A program made the translations under genes and the position numbers. Below the pieces are notes generated by a model. It was not told the origin of the DNA. It saw only the letters and a program-made list of their open reading frames with translations, and made no database searches. From Candidatus Saccharimonadia bacterium (GTDB lineage: Bacteria; Patescibacteriota; Saccharimonadia; Saccharimonadales; Saccharimonadaceae), in contig JALRDG010000082.1 of the NCBI GenBank assembly GCA_023257055.1, positions 1 through 10,194 on the forward strand: a stretch of DNA of 10,194 bases, given 5' to 3'. Shown here one piece after another: positions 1 to 5,610 of this stretch; position 1 is the first letter of the stretch; each line of letters opens with the position of its first letter.

Positions 1-42
1 GGGGTAGCTGTAATATATGCAGCTACCCCACTTTTCTTTTTA
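1..42 (+). terminator. Intrinsic terminator of an upstream gene outside the window
   Basis: A perfect 10-bp stem (1-10 with 20-29, GGGGTAGCTG/CAGCTACCCC) has a 9-nt loop and is followed by a T-rich run at 32-41. The T-tract lies on the + side, so it should end a + strand transcript entering from the left. It also insulates the sortase promoter just downstream. Confidence 0.85.
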
Positions 43-46
43 GAAG

Positions 47-75
47 TTCTACTCTTCACCTTTGCAGCGTATACT
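47..75 (+). promoter_or_regulatory. Promoter of the sortase gene, leaderless type
   Basis: TATACT at 70-75 is a near-consensus -10 box and ends 6 nt before the ATG at 82. Transcription would therefore begin at or next to the A of the start codon. The -35 is weak: TTCTAC at 47-52 has a 17-nt spacer. No Shine-Dalgarno sequence lies upstream of the ATG. Confidence 0.6.
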
Positions 76-81
76 ACATAT

Positions 82-672
82 ATGCTTATGAAGCCGCAGC
101 GAAAATCATTGCCTAAGAACTATTTTCACATGCTGTGCGCACTACTACTGCTTGGCGGTGTATACCTACTTCTCACTACGCTAAGCCCACTATGGCTACC
201 ACATACTCCTCTCATCACTCCAGGGGATGACGGCACGCTAGGACGAGATAGTAAAATTGCCGCGCAAGCTGCTCACCTATACATCCCGGAATTGAGTGTC
301 TCCATCCCTTTTGCCGTCGGAGATGCAGGAGTGCTCGAACGTGGTGCATGGTGGCGAGCACCACGTAGCGGCAACCCGAAAGATGGCGGCAATTTTGTCG
401 TAGCCGCACATCGCTTTCAGATAGGCTGGACGCCAATGCAGACCGCCCGTAAATCCCCCCTCTACCGCATCGACACATTAGCAGTTGGCGATACAATCAT
501 CATTGATTATCAGCACGAACGCTATACGTACAAAATTGCTACAATTTACCGTGTTGCGCCAACCGCCGTTGACATTGAAGCCCCAACAAATGACAACCGC
601 CTAACCCTCTATACCTGCACCCTCGGTGGCTCAAGCGATGGCCGCGAAGTCATTATTGCGAAACAACTATAA
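82..672 (+). CDS. Membrane-anchored sortase family transpeptidase
   Basis: Sortases are extracytoplasmic cysteine transpeptidases that cleave a C-terminal sorting signal and join the protein to a cell-surface nucleophile. The 196-residue product has an uncleaved N-terminal membrane anchor at about residues 15-34 (basic residues before a Leu-rich stretch). A single sortase beta-barrel domain follows from about residue 65. The catalytic triad is visible: His110 in AAHRF, Cys179 in TLYTC, and Arg188 in DGREV nine residues later, as the family requires. No LPXTG-like substrate protein is visible in the window, so the substrate is unknown. The subclass cannot be assigned safely; the short length and layout resemble class D/E/F enzymes. 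The start at 82 is preferred over the ATG at 88 because of the -10 spacing. No terminator follows, and a Nudix gene starts 89 nt downstream on the same strand from its own promoter. Confidence 0.9.
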   Translation: MLMKPQRKSLPKNYFHMLCALLLLGGVYLLLTTLSPLWLPHTPLITPGDDGTLGRDSKIAAQAAHLYIPELSVSIPFAVGDAGVLERGAWWRAPRSGNPKDGGNFVVAAHRFQIGWTPMQTARKSPLYRIDTLAVGDTIIIDYQHERYTYKIATIYRVAPTAVDIEAPTNDNRLTLYTCTLGGSSDGREVIIAKQL

Positions 673-692
673 CCTGGTATACTTTCTATACT
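656..692 (+). promoter_or_regulatory. Promoter of the Nudix gene with tandem -10 boxes
   Basis: TTGCGA (656-661, overlapping the 3' end of the sortase gene) is followed after 16 nt by TATACT (678-683), which carries a TG extension at 675-676. A second TATACT sits at 687-692, only 3 nt further on. Either would give a leader of roughly 60-75 nt, unlike most genes here. No clear riboswitch or attenuator fold was recognised in that leader. Confidence 0.55.
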
Positions 693-749
693 ACGACCTA
701 CCTGGTCCACTGGTACTGCAAGTCCAAAAGACCGCTGCGTATCACTAAC

Positions 750-755
750 AGGAGG
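750..755 (+). promoter_or_regulatory. Shine-Dalgarno site of the Nudix gene
   Basis: AGGAGG lies 6 nt before the ATG at 762. It is the strongest ribosome-binding site in the window and fixes the start. It also shows that this organism does use Shine-Dalgarno initiation when a leader is present. Confidence 0.85.
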
Positions 756-761
756 AGCCTT

Positions 762-1232
762 ATGTCCAATCTACAAGCCCGCCGCGTCAATGTGCGCGGA
801 ATTATCATAAAAGATAGTGCGATGCTTGCGCAAAAATTCATAAAAAGTGATGGCAGCGCTACGGATTATTGGGGTACGCCCGGTGGCGGCCTGGATATTG
901 GCGAGTCACTTTACGCCGGCCTAAAGCGAGAAATGATCGAAGAAACCGGTATAACGCCTCGCATCGGCAAATTACTATTTATCCAGCAATTCGTTCGCGA
1001 ACGCCGTGACGGCACATGTGACGAAGGAATGGAACTGTTCTTTCATATTGAAAATTCTGACGATTACACGGCCATCAATCTAGAAGAAACGACCCATGGT
1101 ACGCTCGAGGTTGCTGAAATCGCATTTATTGATCCAAAATCCGAAAATATTAAGCCCGATTTCCTTAAGACGATAGATATAGCACAGTATATTGCTGCGG
1201 ACTACCCTGTCTATATTAGCGACGACTTATAA
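762..1232 (+). CDS. Nudix family hydrolase
   Basis: Nudix enzymes hydrolyse nucleoside diphosphates linked to another moiety, for example oxidised dNTPs, ADP-ribose or dinucleotide polyphosphates. The 156-residue protein contains a complete Nudix box (GX5EX7REUXEEXGU) at residues 42-64: Gly42, Glu48, Arg56-Glu57, Glu60-Glu61, Gly63. All metal-binding glutamates are kept, so it should be active. The substrate cannot be read from the sequence; the length suits small cytosolic members such as MutT or ADP-ribose pyrophosphatase types. There is no signal peptide. The gene has its own promoter and a strong ribosome-binding site. The next gene, a purine phosphoribosyltransferase, begins 14 nt after its stop. 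That pairing suggests nucleotide-pool upkeep, but the link is inferred from proximity only. Confidence 0.93.
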   Translation: MSNLQARRVNVRGIIIKDSAMLAQKFIKSDGSATDYWGTPGGGLDIGESLYAGLKREMIEETGITPRIGKLLFIQQFVRERRDGTCDEGMELFFHIENSDDYTAINLEETTHGTLEVAEIAFIDPKSENIKPDFLKTIDIAQYIAADYPVYISDDL

Positions 1233-1234
1233 CG

Positions 1235-1240
1235 TATACT
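1235..1240 (+). promoter_or_regulatory. -10 box of the phosphoribosyltransferase gene, leaderless type
   Basis: TATACT starts two bases after the Nudix stop codon (1230-1232) and ends 6 nt before the ATG at 1247. No Shine-Dalgarno sequence precedes that ATG. No convincing -35 lies 16-18 nt upstream, so this could be a weak internal promoter in a cotranscribed pair. Confidence 0.5.
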
Positions 1241-1246
1241 AGGTAT

Positions 1247-1795
1247 ATGACCGATCGTTATTCACTGGTCGCCTCAAGCGCCGAAGTTACTGCGCGCATC
1301 ACTAAACTCGCCGATGAAATTCTTTCGGCCCATACTTCGTCACCTCTATTCGTTGCACTCCTAAAGGGCGCCGCCCCATTTGCCGCCAAGCTCATGTTTG
1401 AACTCTCTGAGCAGAATCCCGACTTTCACCCCGAGTTAGACTACATGATGGTAGCGACGTACGGCAGCGGACGACACGCCGGAGAGCCACGAATCGTTAC
1501 CGATCTCGATCCGCGCAGCAATGTCGCTGGGCGCACGGTCATTATCCTCGATGACGTGCTTGATAAAGGTATTACGGCTGATTTTGTTCGCACGCATCTG
1601 TTAGCCCTCGGCGCCGAGAAAATTGAGCTTGCCGTTTTGGTAGATAAGCAAACTACGCGAGTAAAAGATATCGAAGCTGATTATTACGGCCTGAAAGCCA
1701 AAGATGAATGGCTCGTTGGCATGGGCATGGATGATGCCGACTTGACTCATGAAGGTCACCGCTGGCTGAACGAAATTCGGCAAATCAACCGCTAG
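1247..1795 (+). CDS. hpt: Hypoxanthine-guanine phosphoribosyltransferase
   Basis: The enzyme transfers phosphoribose from PRPP to hypoxanthine or guanine, giving IMP or GMP for purine salvage in the cytoplasm. The 182-residue length is typical of bacterial Hpt. Visible motifs, in order: the PPi-loop region VALLKGAAPF (36-45); the flexible loop with YGSGRHAGE and RIVTDLD (72-88); the PRPP-binding motif ILDDVLDKGIT (100-110) with acidic pair Asp102-Asp103 and candidate catalytic base Asp106; a purine-contacting Lys near 134; and WLVGMGMD (155-162), matching the family's VGYGLD. PyrR was considered, but PyrR carries Tyr-Thr-Gly where this has Asp-Lys-Gly. An organism dependent on a host for nucleobases would need this gene. 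Its TAG stop overlaps the stop of the convergent serine hydrolase gene. Confidence 0.92.
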   Translation: MTDRYSLVASSAEVTARITKLADEILSAHTSSPLFVALLKGAAPFAAKLMFELSEQNPDFHPELDYMMVATYGSGRHAGEPRIVTDLDPRSNVAGRTVIILDDVLDKGITADFVRTHLLALGAEKIELAVLVDKQTTRVKDIEADYYGLKAKDEWLVGMGMDDADLTHEGHRWLNEIRQINR

Positions 1796-2856
1796 CGCTG
1801 CATATACTGCGCAAGATAGCGACCAAAGTCAGTAAAGACTGCCGGCGACTGATCGATTTGATCGTACGTCAAGAGCGTTGCCTGAATCTGATCGCCGTAT
1901 CCATAAATAACACCAGCATCGTGCGAATACGTACCCTGCGCCGACGGTAAATACCCCGGCTTGTGATCAAGTGTCATACCCGCGTGCAGCCCCGTCGGCA
2001 AGGCGTATCCAAGCTGCTGGTTGCGCAAATGTCCAATTAAAAGTTCGGTGCTTTCAGGAGAAAGCAGTTCATTATCGTACAGTCGTCTGATAAGTGCCGA
2101 TACGTCATGAGCCGACGTAACACGATCGCTATACGCCGGTCCGTTACGATACGGATTGATACTCGTTTCAGTAAACCCTTGCTGATGTAAAAGCTCGTCA
2201 AGCTCCGCTAGGCCGACTCGCTGATTAAGTGCCCGACCACAGGTATTGCTCGATATCGTAATCATTCGCTCCATGCACTCACCAATCGTTATCCCTTCGG
2301 CCGGAATATAAATATCATGATCAATATTCGGGTCAATTGGCAGTCTTTCGTCCAAAGAGATATTTCCCCGATCCACCCCGTTCAGTACACCATATGCTAC
2401 GTATAATTTAAACAGGCTTGCACTGACAAATTCCTGATGCTCATTATAGGCAAAGGTTTCGCCAGTTTCCCAATCGTAAACCACCACGCCCATTTCGCGT
2501 AGGTGACTATACTGATCGATAAATGGCTGCACCGCTTCCGCCAGAGCACCCTGCACCACTTCCGGGCTCGGCTGCGTTTCGACTGGCGTTGGTTGCGGAG
2601 TAAAGGTTTCGTCGACCGTCGGCACCGGAGACGGAAGTTCTGTCATAGTCGGAGATGGCGATGGCATCTCTGGAGTAGTCGGCGCCTCTGGTAGTTCGGG
2701 CAGCTCAACTGTCGGCGTAACTTCCGGTACAGGCTGCATCTCGGCACGCTGACAACCAGACATACCAAAACCTATCGCTAGTACGCCAAGTGCTGTCCCA
2801 CAACGCACCAGGCGTCGCCGTGGACCACGTTCGCGTGAATACTCCCTGTCATTCAT
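1792..2856 (-). CDS. Putative lipoprotein with class A beta-lactamase/transpeptidase-like serine hydrolase domain
   Basis: The 354-residue protein has a basic N-terminus with consecutive arginines (13-15), a hydrophobic segment (21-33) and a lipobox-like MSGC with Cys35, so it is probably an exported lipoprotein. Residues about 41-100 form a Pro/Thr/Glu/Ser-rich linker that would hold the domain away from the membrane. The hydrolase domain (about 105-354) shows the serine beta-lactamase motifs at the right spacing: SxxK as Ser147-Leu-Phe-Lys150, SxN as Ser202-Ser-Asn204, a Glu230-Thr-Ser-Ile-Asn234 match to the omega-loop Glu166/Asn170 pair, and HKPG at 298-301 in place of KTG. The usual Thr of KTG is Pro here. 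It could be a beta-lactamase, a carboxypeptidase/endopeptidase, or an autolysin regulator; true beta-lactam hydrolysis is not shown by sequence alone. The stop overlaps the hpt stop. Confidence 0.88.
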   Translation of the reverse strand: MNDREYSRERGPRRRLVRCGTALGVLAIGFGMSGCQRAEMQPVPEVTPTVELPELPEAPTTPEMPSPSPTMTELPSPVPTVDETFTPQPTPVETQPSPEVVQGALAEAVQPFIDQYSHLREMGVVVYDWETGETFAYNEHQEFVSASLFKLYVAYGVLNGVDRGNISLDERLPIDPNIDHDIYIPAEGITIGECMERMITISSNTCGRALNQRVGLAELDELLHQQGFTETSINPYRNGPAYSDRVTSAHDVSALIRRLYDNELLSPESTELLIGHLRNQQLGYALPTGLHAGMTLDHKPGYLPSAQGTYSHDAGVIYGYGDQIQATLLTYDQIDQSPAVFTDFGRYLAQYMQR

Positions 2857-2865
2857 GTGGAGTTT

Positions 2866-2894
2866 AGTATACGACCGTCATCAGCCGATGTAAA
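2866..2894 (-). promoter_or_regulatory. Promoter of the serine hydrolase gene
   Basis: On the minus strand TTTACA (2894-2889) is followed after exactly 17 nt by TATACT (2871-2866), one of the best promoters in the window. The -10 ends 9 nt before the ATG at 2856, so the leader should be only a few nucleotides and has no ribosome-binding site. Confidence 0.75.
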
Positions 2895-2941
2895 GACTTC
2901 TCTCTCAAGGTACAGCGCCCCCTACCATTCAAACTCTTGCA

Positions 2942-2970
2942 TTGTTAATACTAACCATAACCGGTATTAT
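2942..2970 (+). promoter_or_regulatory. Promoter of the first prepilin gene
   Basis: TTGTTA (2942-2947), a 17-nt spacer and TATTAT (2965-2970) fit a housekeeping sigma promoter. The -10 ends 11 nt before the ATG at 2982, leaving a leader of about 5 nt without a Shine-Dalgarno site. It is divergent from the serine hydrolase promoter; the two share the 125-bp gap 2857-2981, in which nothing else was recognised. Confidence 0.6.
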
Positions 2971-2981
2971 GTACAGTAGTT

Positions 2982-3842
2982 ATGCGCGTCGTACCGTACC
3001 GATCATCTGGCTTTACTATCGTCGAGTTACTCGTCGTTATTGTGGTTATTGGACTCCTCGCAGCAGTGAGTATCGTGGCATACAACGGTATTCAGAAACG
3101 CGCCATCGCCGCTGAAATTTCATCTGATCTAGCAAACGCCAGCCAACGCTTTAAACTTCATCATGTTGATCATGGCAGCTACCCTACCTCGCTTGCGCCA
3201 TCAGGTTCCGGTACGACCTATCAAGTGTCCACAAACGCCACGGCAAATCCAGAGTTCTTCTGTATCACCGGCACAAAAAGAAATATTTCTTACTCTGTAT
3301 CGAACACATCAGTACCAGCCGAAGGTGCATGCACAGGACACGCCGCGAATGGCATATCTCTAAGCGACAATTTAGTGCTCAATCCGAGTTTCGAGACTGA
3401 CCTCAGTAACTGGATGGCTTGGAATGCTAGCTCGGGTACAACCATCAGGCGAATCACTAGCGGATCTGGCGTCGTCGCAGGAGCGGCCGCACTTGAAATA
3501 AATGTCACTACTGCCAATCAATCTGGAGCACAGGCAATGAATATCCCTGCTCCAGCCTCGAAAACGTACACTTCTTCGGTATATGTCACCCTTATTAGCG
3601 GAGATGGATCTAATCTAATGCTTCGCGCAGGTTCCAGCTGTGGAACGCAAGGATATACACATATTACCGGCCTTGTGCCAAACCAGCCGAAACGCGTGTC
3701 ACACACCTGGAATCAATGTGCAACGGCCAATAGTATTACCGTACAGGTAATGCGCAGCAATATTACTACAGGTACAGCCGTGCTGGTTATCGATGGCCTC
3801 ATGGTCGAAGAAGGCACTTCCGCTACCACCTACTCTGATTAA
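2982..3842 (+). CDS. Type IV prepilin-like protein with extra C-terminal carbohydrate-binding-like domain
   Basis: Type IV prepilins are cleaved and N-methylated by prepilin peptidase and assembled through their N-terminal helix. A short basic leader ends at Gly10, followed by FTIVELLVVI with Phe11 as new N-terminus and the conserved Glu5 of the mature protein (Glu15). The hydrophobic helix runs to about residue 34 and ends in the typical AYNGIQKRA. A small pilin head (about 40-120) has Cys94 and Cys117, a likely disulfide pair. From about 128 an added domain begins with NLVLNPSFETDLSNW, a signature of jelly-roll carbohydrate-binding modules (CBM4/9-like or galactose-binding-like). It ends with a DGLMVEEG strand at 271-278 and has a second cysteine pair, Cys220/Cys246. 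At 286 residues it is much longer than a usual minor pilin. A tip adhesin role is inferred. No pilus assembly genes lie nearby. Confidence 0.88.
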   Translation: MRVVPYRSSGFTIVELLVVIVVIGLLAAVSIVAYNGIQKRAIAAEISSDLANASQRFKLHHVDHGSYPTSLAPSGSGTTYQVSTNATANPEFFCITGTKRNISYSVSNTSVPAEGACTGHAANGISLSDNLVLNPSFETDLSNWMAWNASSGTTIRRITSGSGVVAGAAALEINVTTANQSGAQAMNIPAPASKTYTSSVYVTLISGDGSNLMLRAGSSCGTQGYTHITGLVPNQPKRVSHTWNQCATANSITVQVMRSNITTGTAVLVIDGLMVEEGTSATTYSD

Positions 3843-3866
3843 AAAGAACTCCGCTATTTGCGGAGT
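3840..3866 (-). terminator. rpsO terminator whose stem begins inside the rpsO coding sequence
   Basis: A 7-bp perfect stem (3848-3854 with 3860-3866, ACTCCGC/GCGGAGT) has a 5-nt loop. Read on the minus strand it is followed by TCTTTTT, a proper intrinsic terminator. The upstream arm and loop hold the last codons and TAG stop of rpsO. Read on the plus strand the hairpin follows the prepilin stop by 5 nt, but its T-tract is weak (CCTAGTTTTG), so it may act in both directions with unequal strength. Confidence 0.8.
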
Positions 3867-4120
3867 CCTAGTTTTGCTACGGTCGCTTTGTACGCTTCGA
3901 AGTCTTTGCGCTCGAGGTATTTGAGAAGACGCTTACGGCGTCCTACCATTTGAACCAAGCCGCGACGAGCCATGAAGTCATGCTTGTTGACCTTAAGGTG
4001 CTCTGTAACTTCTTTGATACGAGCCGTCAAGATTGACACCTGCGCCTGTGGGCTACCGACGTCGTTCTTGCTGACCTGAGTCAAAGCAATCGCTTTTTCC
4101 TTGTTCTCTTTAGTAATCAT
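3854..4120 (-). CDS. rpsO: 30S ribosomal protein S15
   Basis: S15 binds the central domain of 16S rRNA early in assembly of the small subunit platform and contributes to bridges with the 50S subunit. The 88-residue product matches the family length almost exactly. Recognisable blocks are VGSPQAQVSILTARI (21-35), HLKVNKHDFMARRGL (41-55) and VGRRKRLLKYL (59-69), which contain the conserved rRNA-contacting His, Asp, Arg and Lys residues. It has its own promoter placed in the 41-nt gap after the epimerase gene, so it can be made separately from the truB transcript. Order truB-(epimerase)-rpsO recalls the Gram-positive truB-ribF-rpsO order, with an epimerase gene in the ribF position. The terminator overlaps its stop codon. 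Confidence 0.98.
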   Translation of the reverse strand: MITKENKEKAIALTQVSKNDVGSPQAQVSILTARIKEVTEHLKVNKHDFMARRGLVQMVGRRKRLLKYLERKDFEAYKATVAKLGLRK

Positions 4121-4128
4121 CAGAAGTA

Positions 4129-4157
4129 ACTATAGCAGAGAATGGTCAGCCGCGCAA
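4129..4157 (-). promoter_or_regulatory. Promoter of rpsO, leaderless type
   Basis: On the minus strand TTGCGC (4157-4152), 17 nt and TATAGT (4134-4129) form a good promoter. The -10 ends 8 nt before the ATG at 4120. With so short a leader there is no room for the structured 5' region that autoregulates rpsO in many bacteria. Confidence 0.65.
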
Positions 4158-4161
4158 CTCC

Positions 4162-4869
4162 CTACCAACTAAGGGCAAATCGATACGACTTCAACTGCCC
4201 TTGCTCCAGCTCGTCCGGTACTCCGTGAAGAGAATCGATAAAAGAATTTCCACTGTGGCTCGGCTCGACGCAGACGTATTCGCCTAGTTGATCAGTCCAG
4301 ACAGCCCAAACCGGAAGATTCACGGAAGCAAGCCGTACGATCTTGCCTTGTATTTCTAACGCATGATCAGTAGCCGTCGTAAATTCCGTACCAGCAAGCG
4401 TCTCAAGGCTTAGCTGTGCACCATTGAGCTGCACCGGCTCTGCGGCATGCGCAAAATACGGATGAAACGCCGGTGCGACAGGCAGCGACTGACTACCCGT
4501 ATTTTCAAGTGTCAATTGCATCGATAGTTCGTTATCCGTCAAAAGATACAATAATTTAGCGACAAGCGGCGCATACATCGGGTGTGTGTTCGTTAATCGC
4601 AACTCAAGGAGCGTATCTGTCTGATTTTCAACTTCCCATTCTAGCTCACGCCCGAACCCATGTTGCGCCAATCCACTTTCCCCACCTGGTCCAAAATGCG
4701 GCAGACACACGTGACAGCCGCCACGCAGCTTCTGCTGACCGTCTGTATTCATAAGTTGTCGTCGTGAAAACAGAATATCCGACCCATTACCAAGCAGTGT
4801 TGTAATCCAAGCACCTTTCGTATCGATTGTTGCGATTGCCTGACTGGATGTAAGCGTAATTTCTGACAT
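4162..4869 (-). CDS. Aldose 1-epimerase / hexose-6-phosphate mutarotase family protein
   Basis: This family interconverts alpha and beta anomers of sugars or sugar phosphates using a Glu base and a His acid on a beta-sandwich scaffold. The 235-residue protein shows HGFGRELEW (70-78) with His70, AFHPYF (135-140) with His136, and VCVEPSHSGNSF (199-210) with candidate catalytic Glu202, in the right order. The LPHFGPGG block (57-64) also fits. Whether free aldose or hexose-6-phosphate is the substrate is not decided; the HGFxR block is common in the latter group. The start at 4869 is chosen over the in-frame ATG at 4923 because a strong AAGGAGAG site sits 6 nt upstream (core AGGAG) and the family N-terminus begins here. 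It starts 10 nt after truB, so the two are very probably cotranscribed. Confidence 0.9.
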   Translation of the reverse strand: MSEITLTSSQAIATIDTKGAWITTLLGNGSDILFSRRQLMNTDGQQKLRGGCHVCLPHFGPGGESGLAQHGFGRELEWEVENQTDTLLELRLTNTHPMYAPLVAKLLYLLTDNELSMQLTLENTGSQSLPVAPAFHPYFAHAAEPVQLNGAQLSLETLAGTEFTTATDHALEIQGKIVRLASVNLPVWAVWTDQLGEYVCVEPSHSGNSFIDSLHGVPDELEQGQLKSYRFALSW

Positions 4870-4873
4870 AGTT

Positions 4874-4881
4874 CTCTCCTT
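4874..4881 (-). promoter_or_regulatory. Shine-Dalgarno site of the epimerase gene, overlapping the truB stop
   Basis: On the minus strand AAGGAGAG (4881-4874) overlaps the truB stop TAA (4882-4880) and its AGGAG core lies 6 nt before the ATG at 4869. This decides the epimerase start and suggests translational coupling to truB. Confidence 0.85.
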
Positions 4882-5539
4882 ATGACGTAATTCCAAAGTC
4901 GGCCAATGTTTTAGCTGCGTCAATTGTATGTTCTCCTACTCGTGTACGCCGCAATTGGCTGCAATATGCACCCGTGCCAAGAGCCTCGCCGATATCTTGT
5001 GCCAACGTACGGATATACGTACCACTTGAAACATCGGTACGAATTCGTAGCTCAGGGTAGGCGTACGCCACAACCTCCAAGCTATCAATAGTGACCGTTC
5101 GGAGGGGCATCTCGACTACTTCGCCATTTCGTGCCAACTGATACGCTCGTTTACCGTCTATCTTAATAGCACTAAACATAGGTGGACGCTGTTCAATCAC
5201 GCCAATAAACTGTTTCACACAATCATTAATCTGCTCGAGAGTGGGCTCATGTGATGACAAAGCGGTAATCTCCCCTTCCGGATCACCCGTTGAGCTAACC
5301 TCTCCTAGCCGAATGGTAGCTTCGTAGGTCTTGTCGAGCTTACTAAAACTACCGGCTTCACGGCACATTTTACCGGTAACAAGAATCATCAATCCGGTAG
5401 CGAATGGGTCGAGCGTACCGGTATGCCCCACCTTCACCTTCCGGCCAGCTTCTTGACTAAGTACGCGACGGATACGCGCCACGACGCCAAAGCTGCTCAT
5501 GCCATCTGGCTTGTCAATTAAAAGGATATCATCGTACAT
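4880..5539 (-). CDS. truB: tRNA pseudouridine(55) synthase TruB, short form
   Basis: TruB converts U55 in the T-loop of tRNAs to pseudouridine. Visible motifs: LLIDKPDGMSSF at the N-terminus (6-17); GHTGTLDPFATGLM (38-51) with catalytic Asp44; KTYEATIRLG (69-78); RPPMFSAIKIDGKRAY (117-132); and the VSSGTYIRTLAQDIG block (168-182) with its conserved Arg. All of the catalytic core is present. At 219 residues it is much shorter than E. coli TruB (314) and ends just after the LRRTRVGEHTI segment, so the C-terminal PUA-like RNA-binding domain is missing. The gene has its own promoter after a terminator, and is followed 10 nt later by the epimerase gene. The upstream DHH-like gene and downstream rpsO match the conserved neighbourhood of truB. 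Confidence 0.97.
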   Translation of the reverse strand: MYDDILLIDKPDGMSSFGVVARIRRVLSQEAGRKVKVGHTGTLDPFATGLMILVTGKMCREAGSFSKLDKTYEATIRLGEVSSTGDPEGEITALSSHEPTLEQINDCVKQFIGVIEQRPPMFSAIKIDGKRAYQLARNGEVVEMPLRTVTIDSLEVVAYAYPELRIRTDVSSGTYIRTLAQDIGEALGTGAYCSQLRRTRVGEHTIDAAKTLADFGITS

Positions 5540-5547
5540 GTAGTTTC

Positions 5548-5577
5548 ATTATACGCCGTTTCGATGCCGTAGTACAA
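5548..5577 (-). promoter_or_regulatory. Promoter of truB, leaderless type
   Basis: On the minus strand TTGTAC (5577-5572), an 18-nt spacer and consensus TATAAT (5553-5548) form the promoter. The -10 ends 8 nt before the ATG at 5539. The -35 overlaps the T-run of the preceding terminator. Confidence 0.65.
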
Positions 5578-5604
5578 AACACCACCGCGTAATTGCGGTG
5601 GTGT
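5574..5604 (-). terminator. Terminator between the DHH-like gene and truB
   Basis: A perfect 10-bp stem (5579-5588 with 5595-5604, ACACCACCGC/GCGGTGGTGT) has a 6-nt loop. On the minus strand the stem runs into a short T-run (GTGTTTTGT). It starts 6 nt after the stop of the long DHH-like gene. The short T-run suggests partial read-through into truB. Confidence 0.75.
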
Positions 5605-5610
5605 ATATGA

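Noticed and set aside
693..749. Possible riboswitch or T-box in the Nudix leader
   Set aside because: Only 4-bp complementary segments were found and no known conserved core.
1247..1795. PyrR (pyrimidine regulator/uracil phosphoribosyltransferase) identity
   Set aside because: The PRPP motif has Asp-Lys-Gly as in hypoxanthine phosphoribosyltransferases, and the WLVGMGMD segment matches that family.
2557..2739. Tandem DNA repeat in the Pro/Thr linker of the serine hydrolase
   Set aside because: The amino-acid composition is repetitive but codons and spacing vary; no exact DNA repeat unit was found.
4870..4923. Longer start for the epimerase (ATG at 4923)
   Set aside because: It overlaps truB by 44 nt and lacks a ribosome-binding site, whereas 4869 has AAGGAGAG just upstream.
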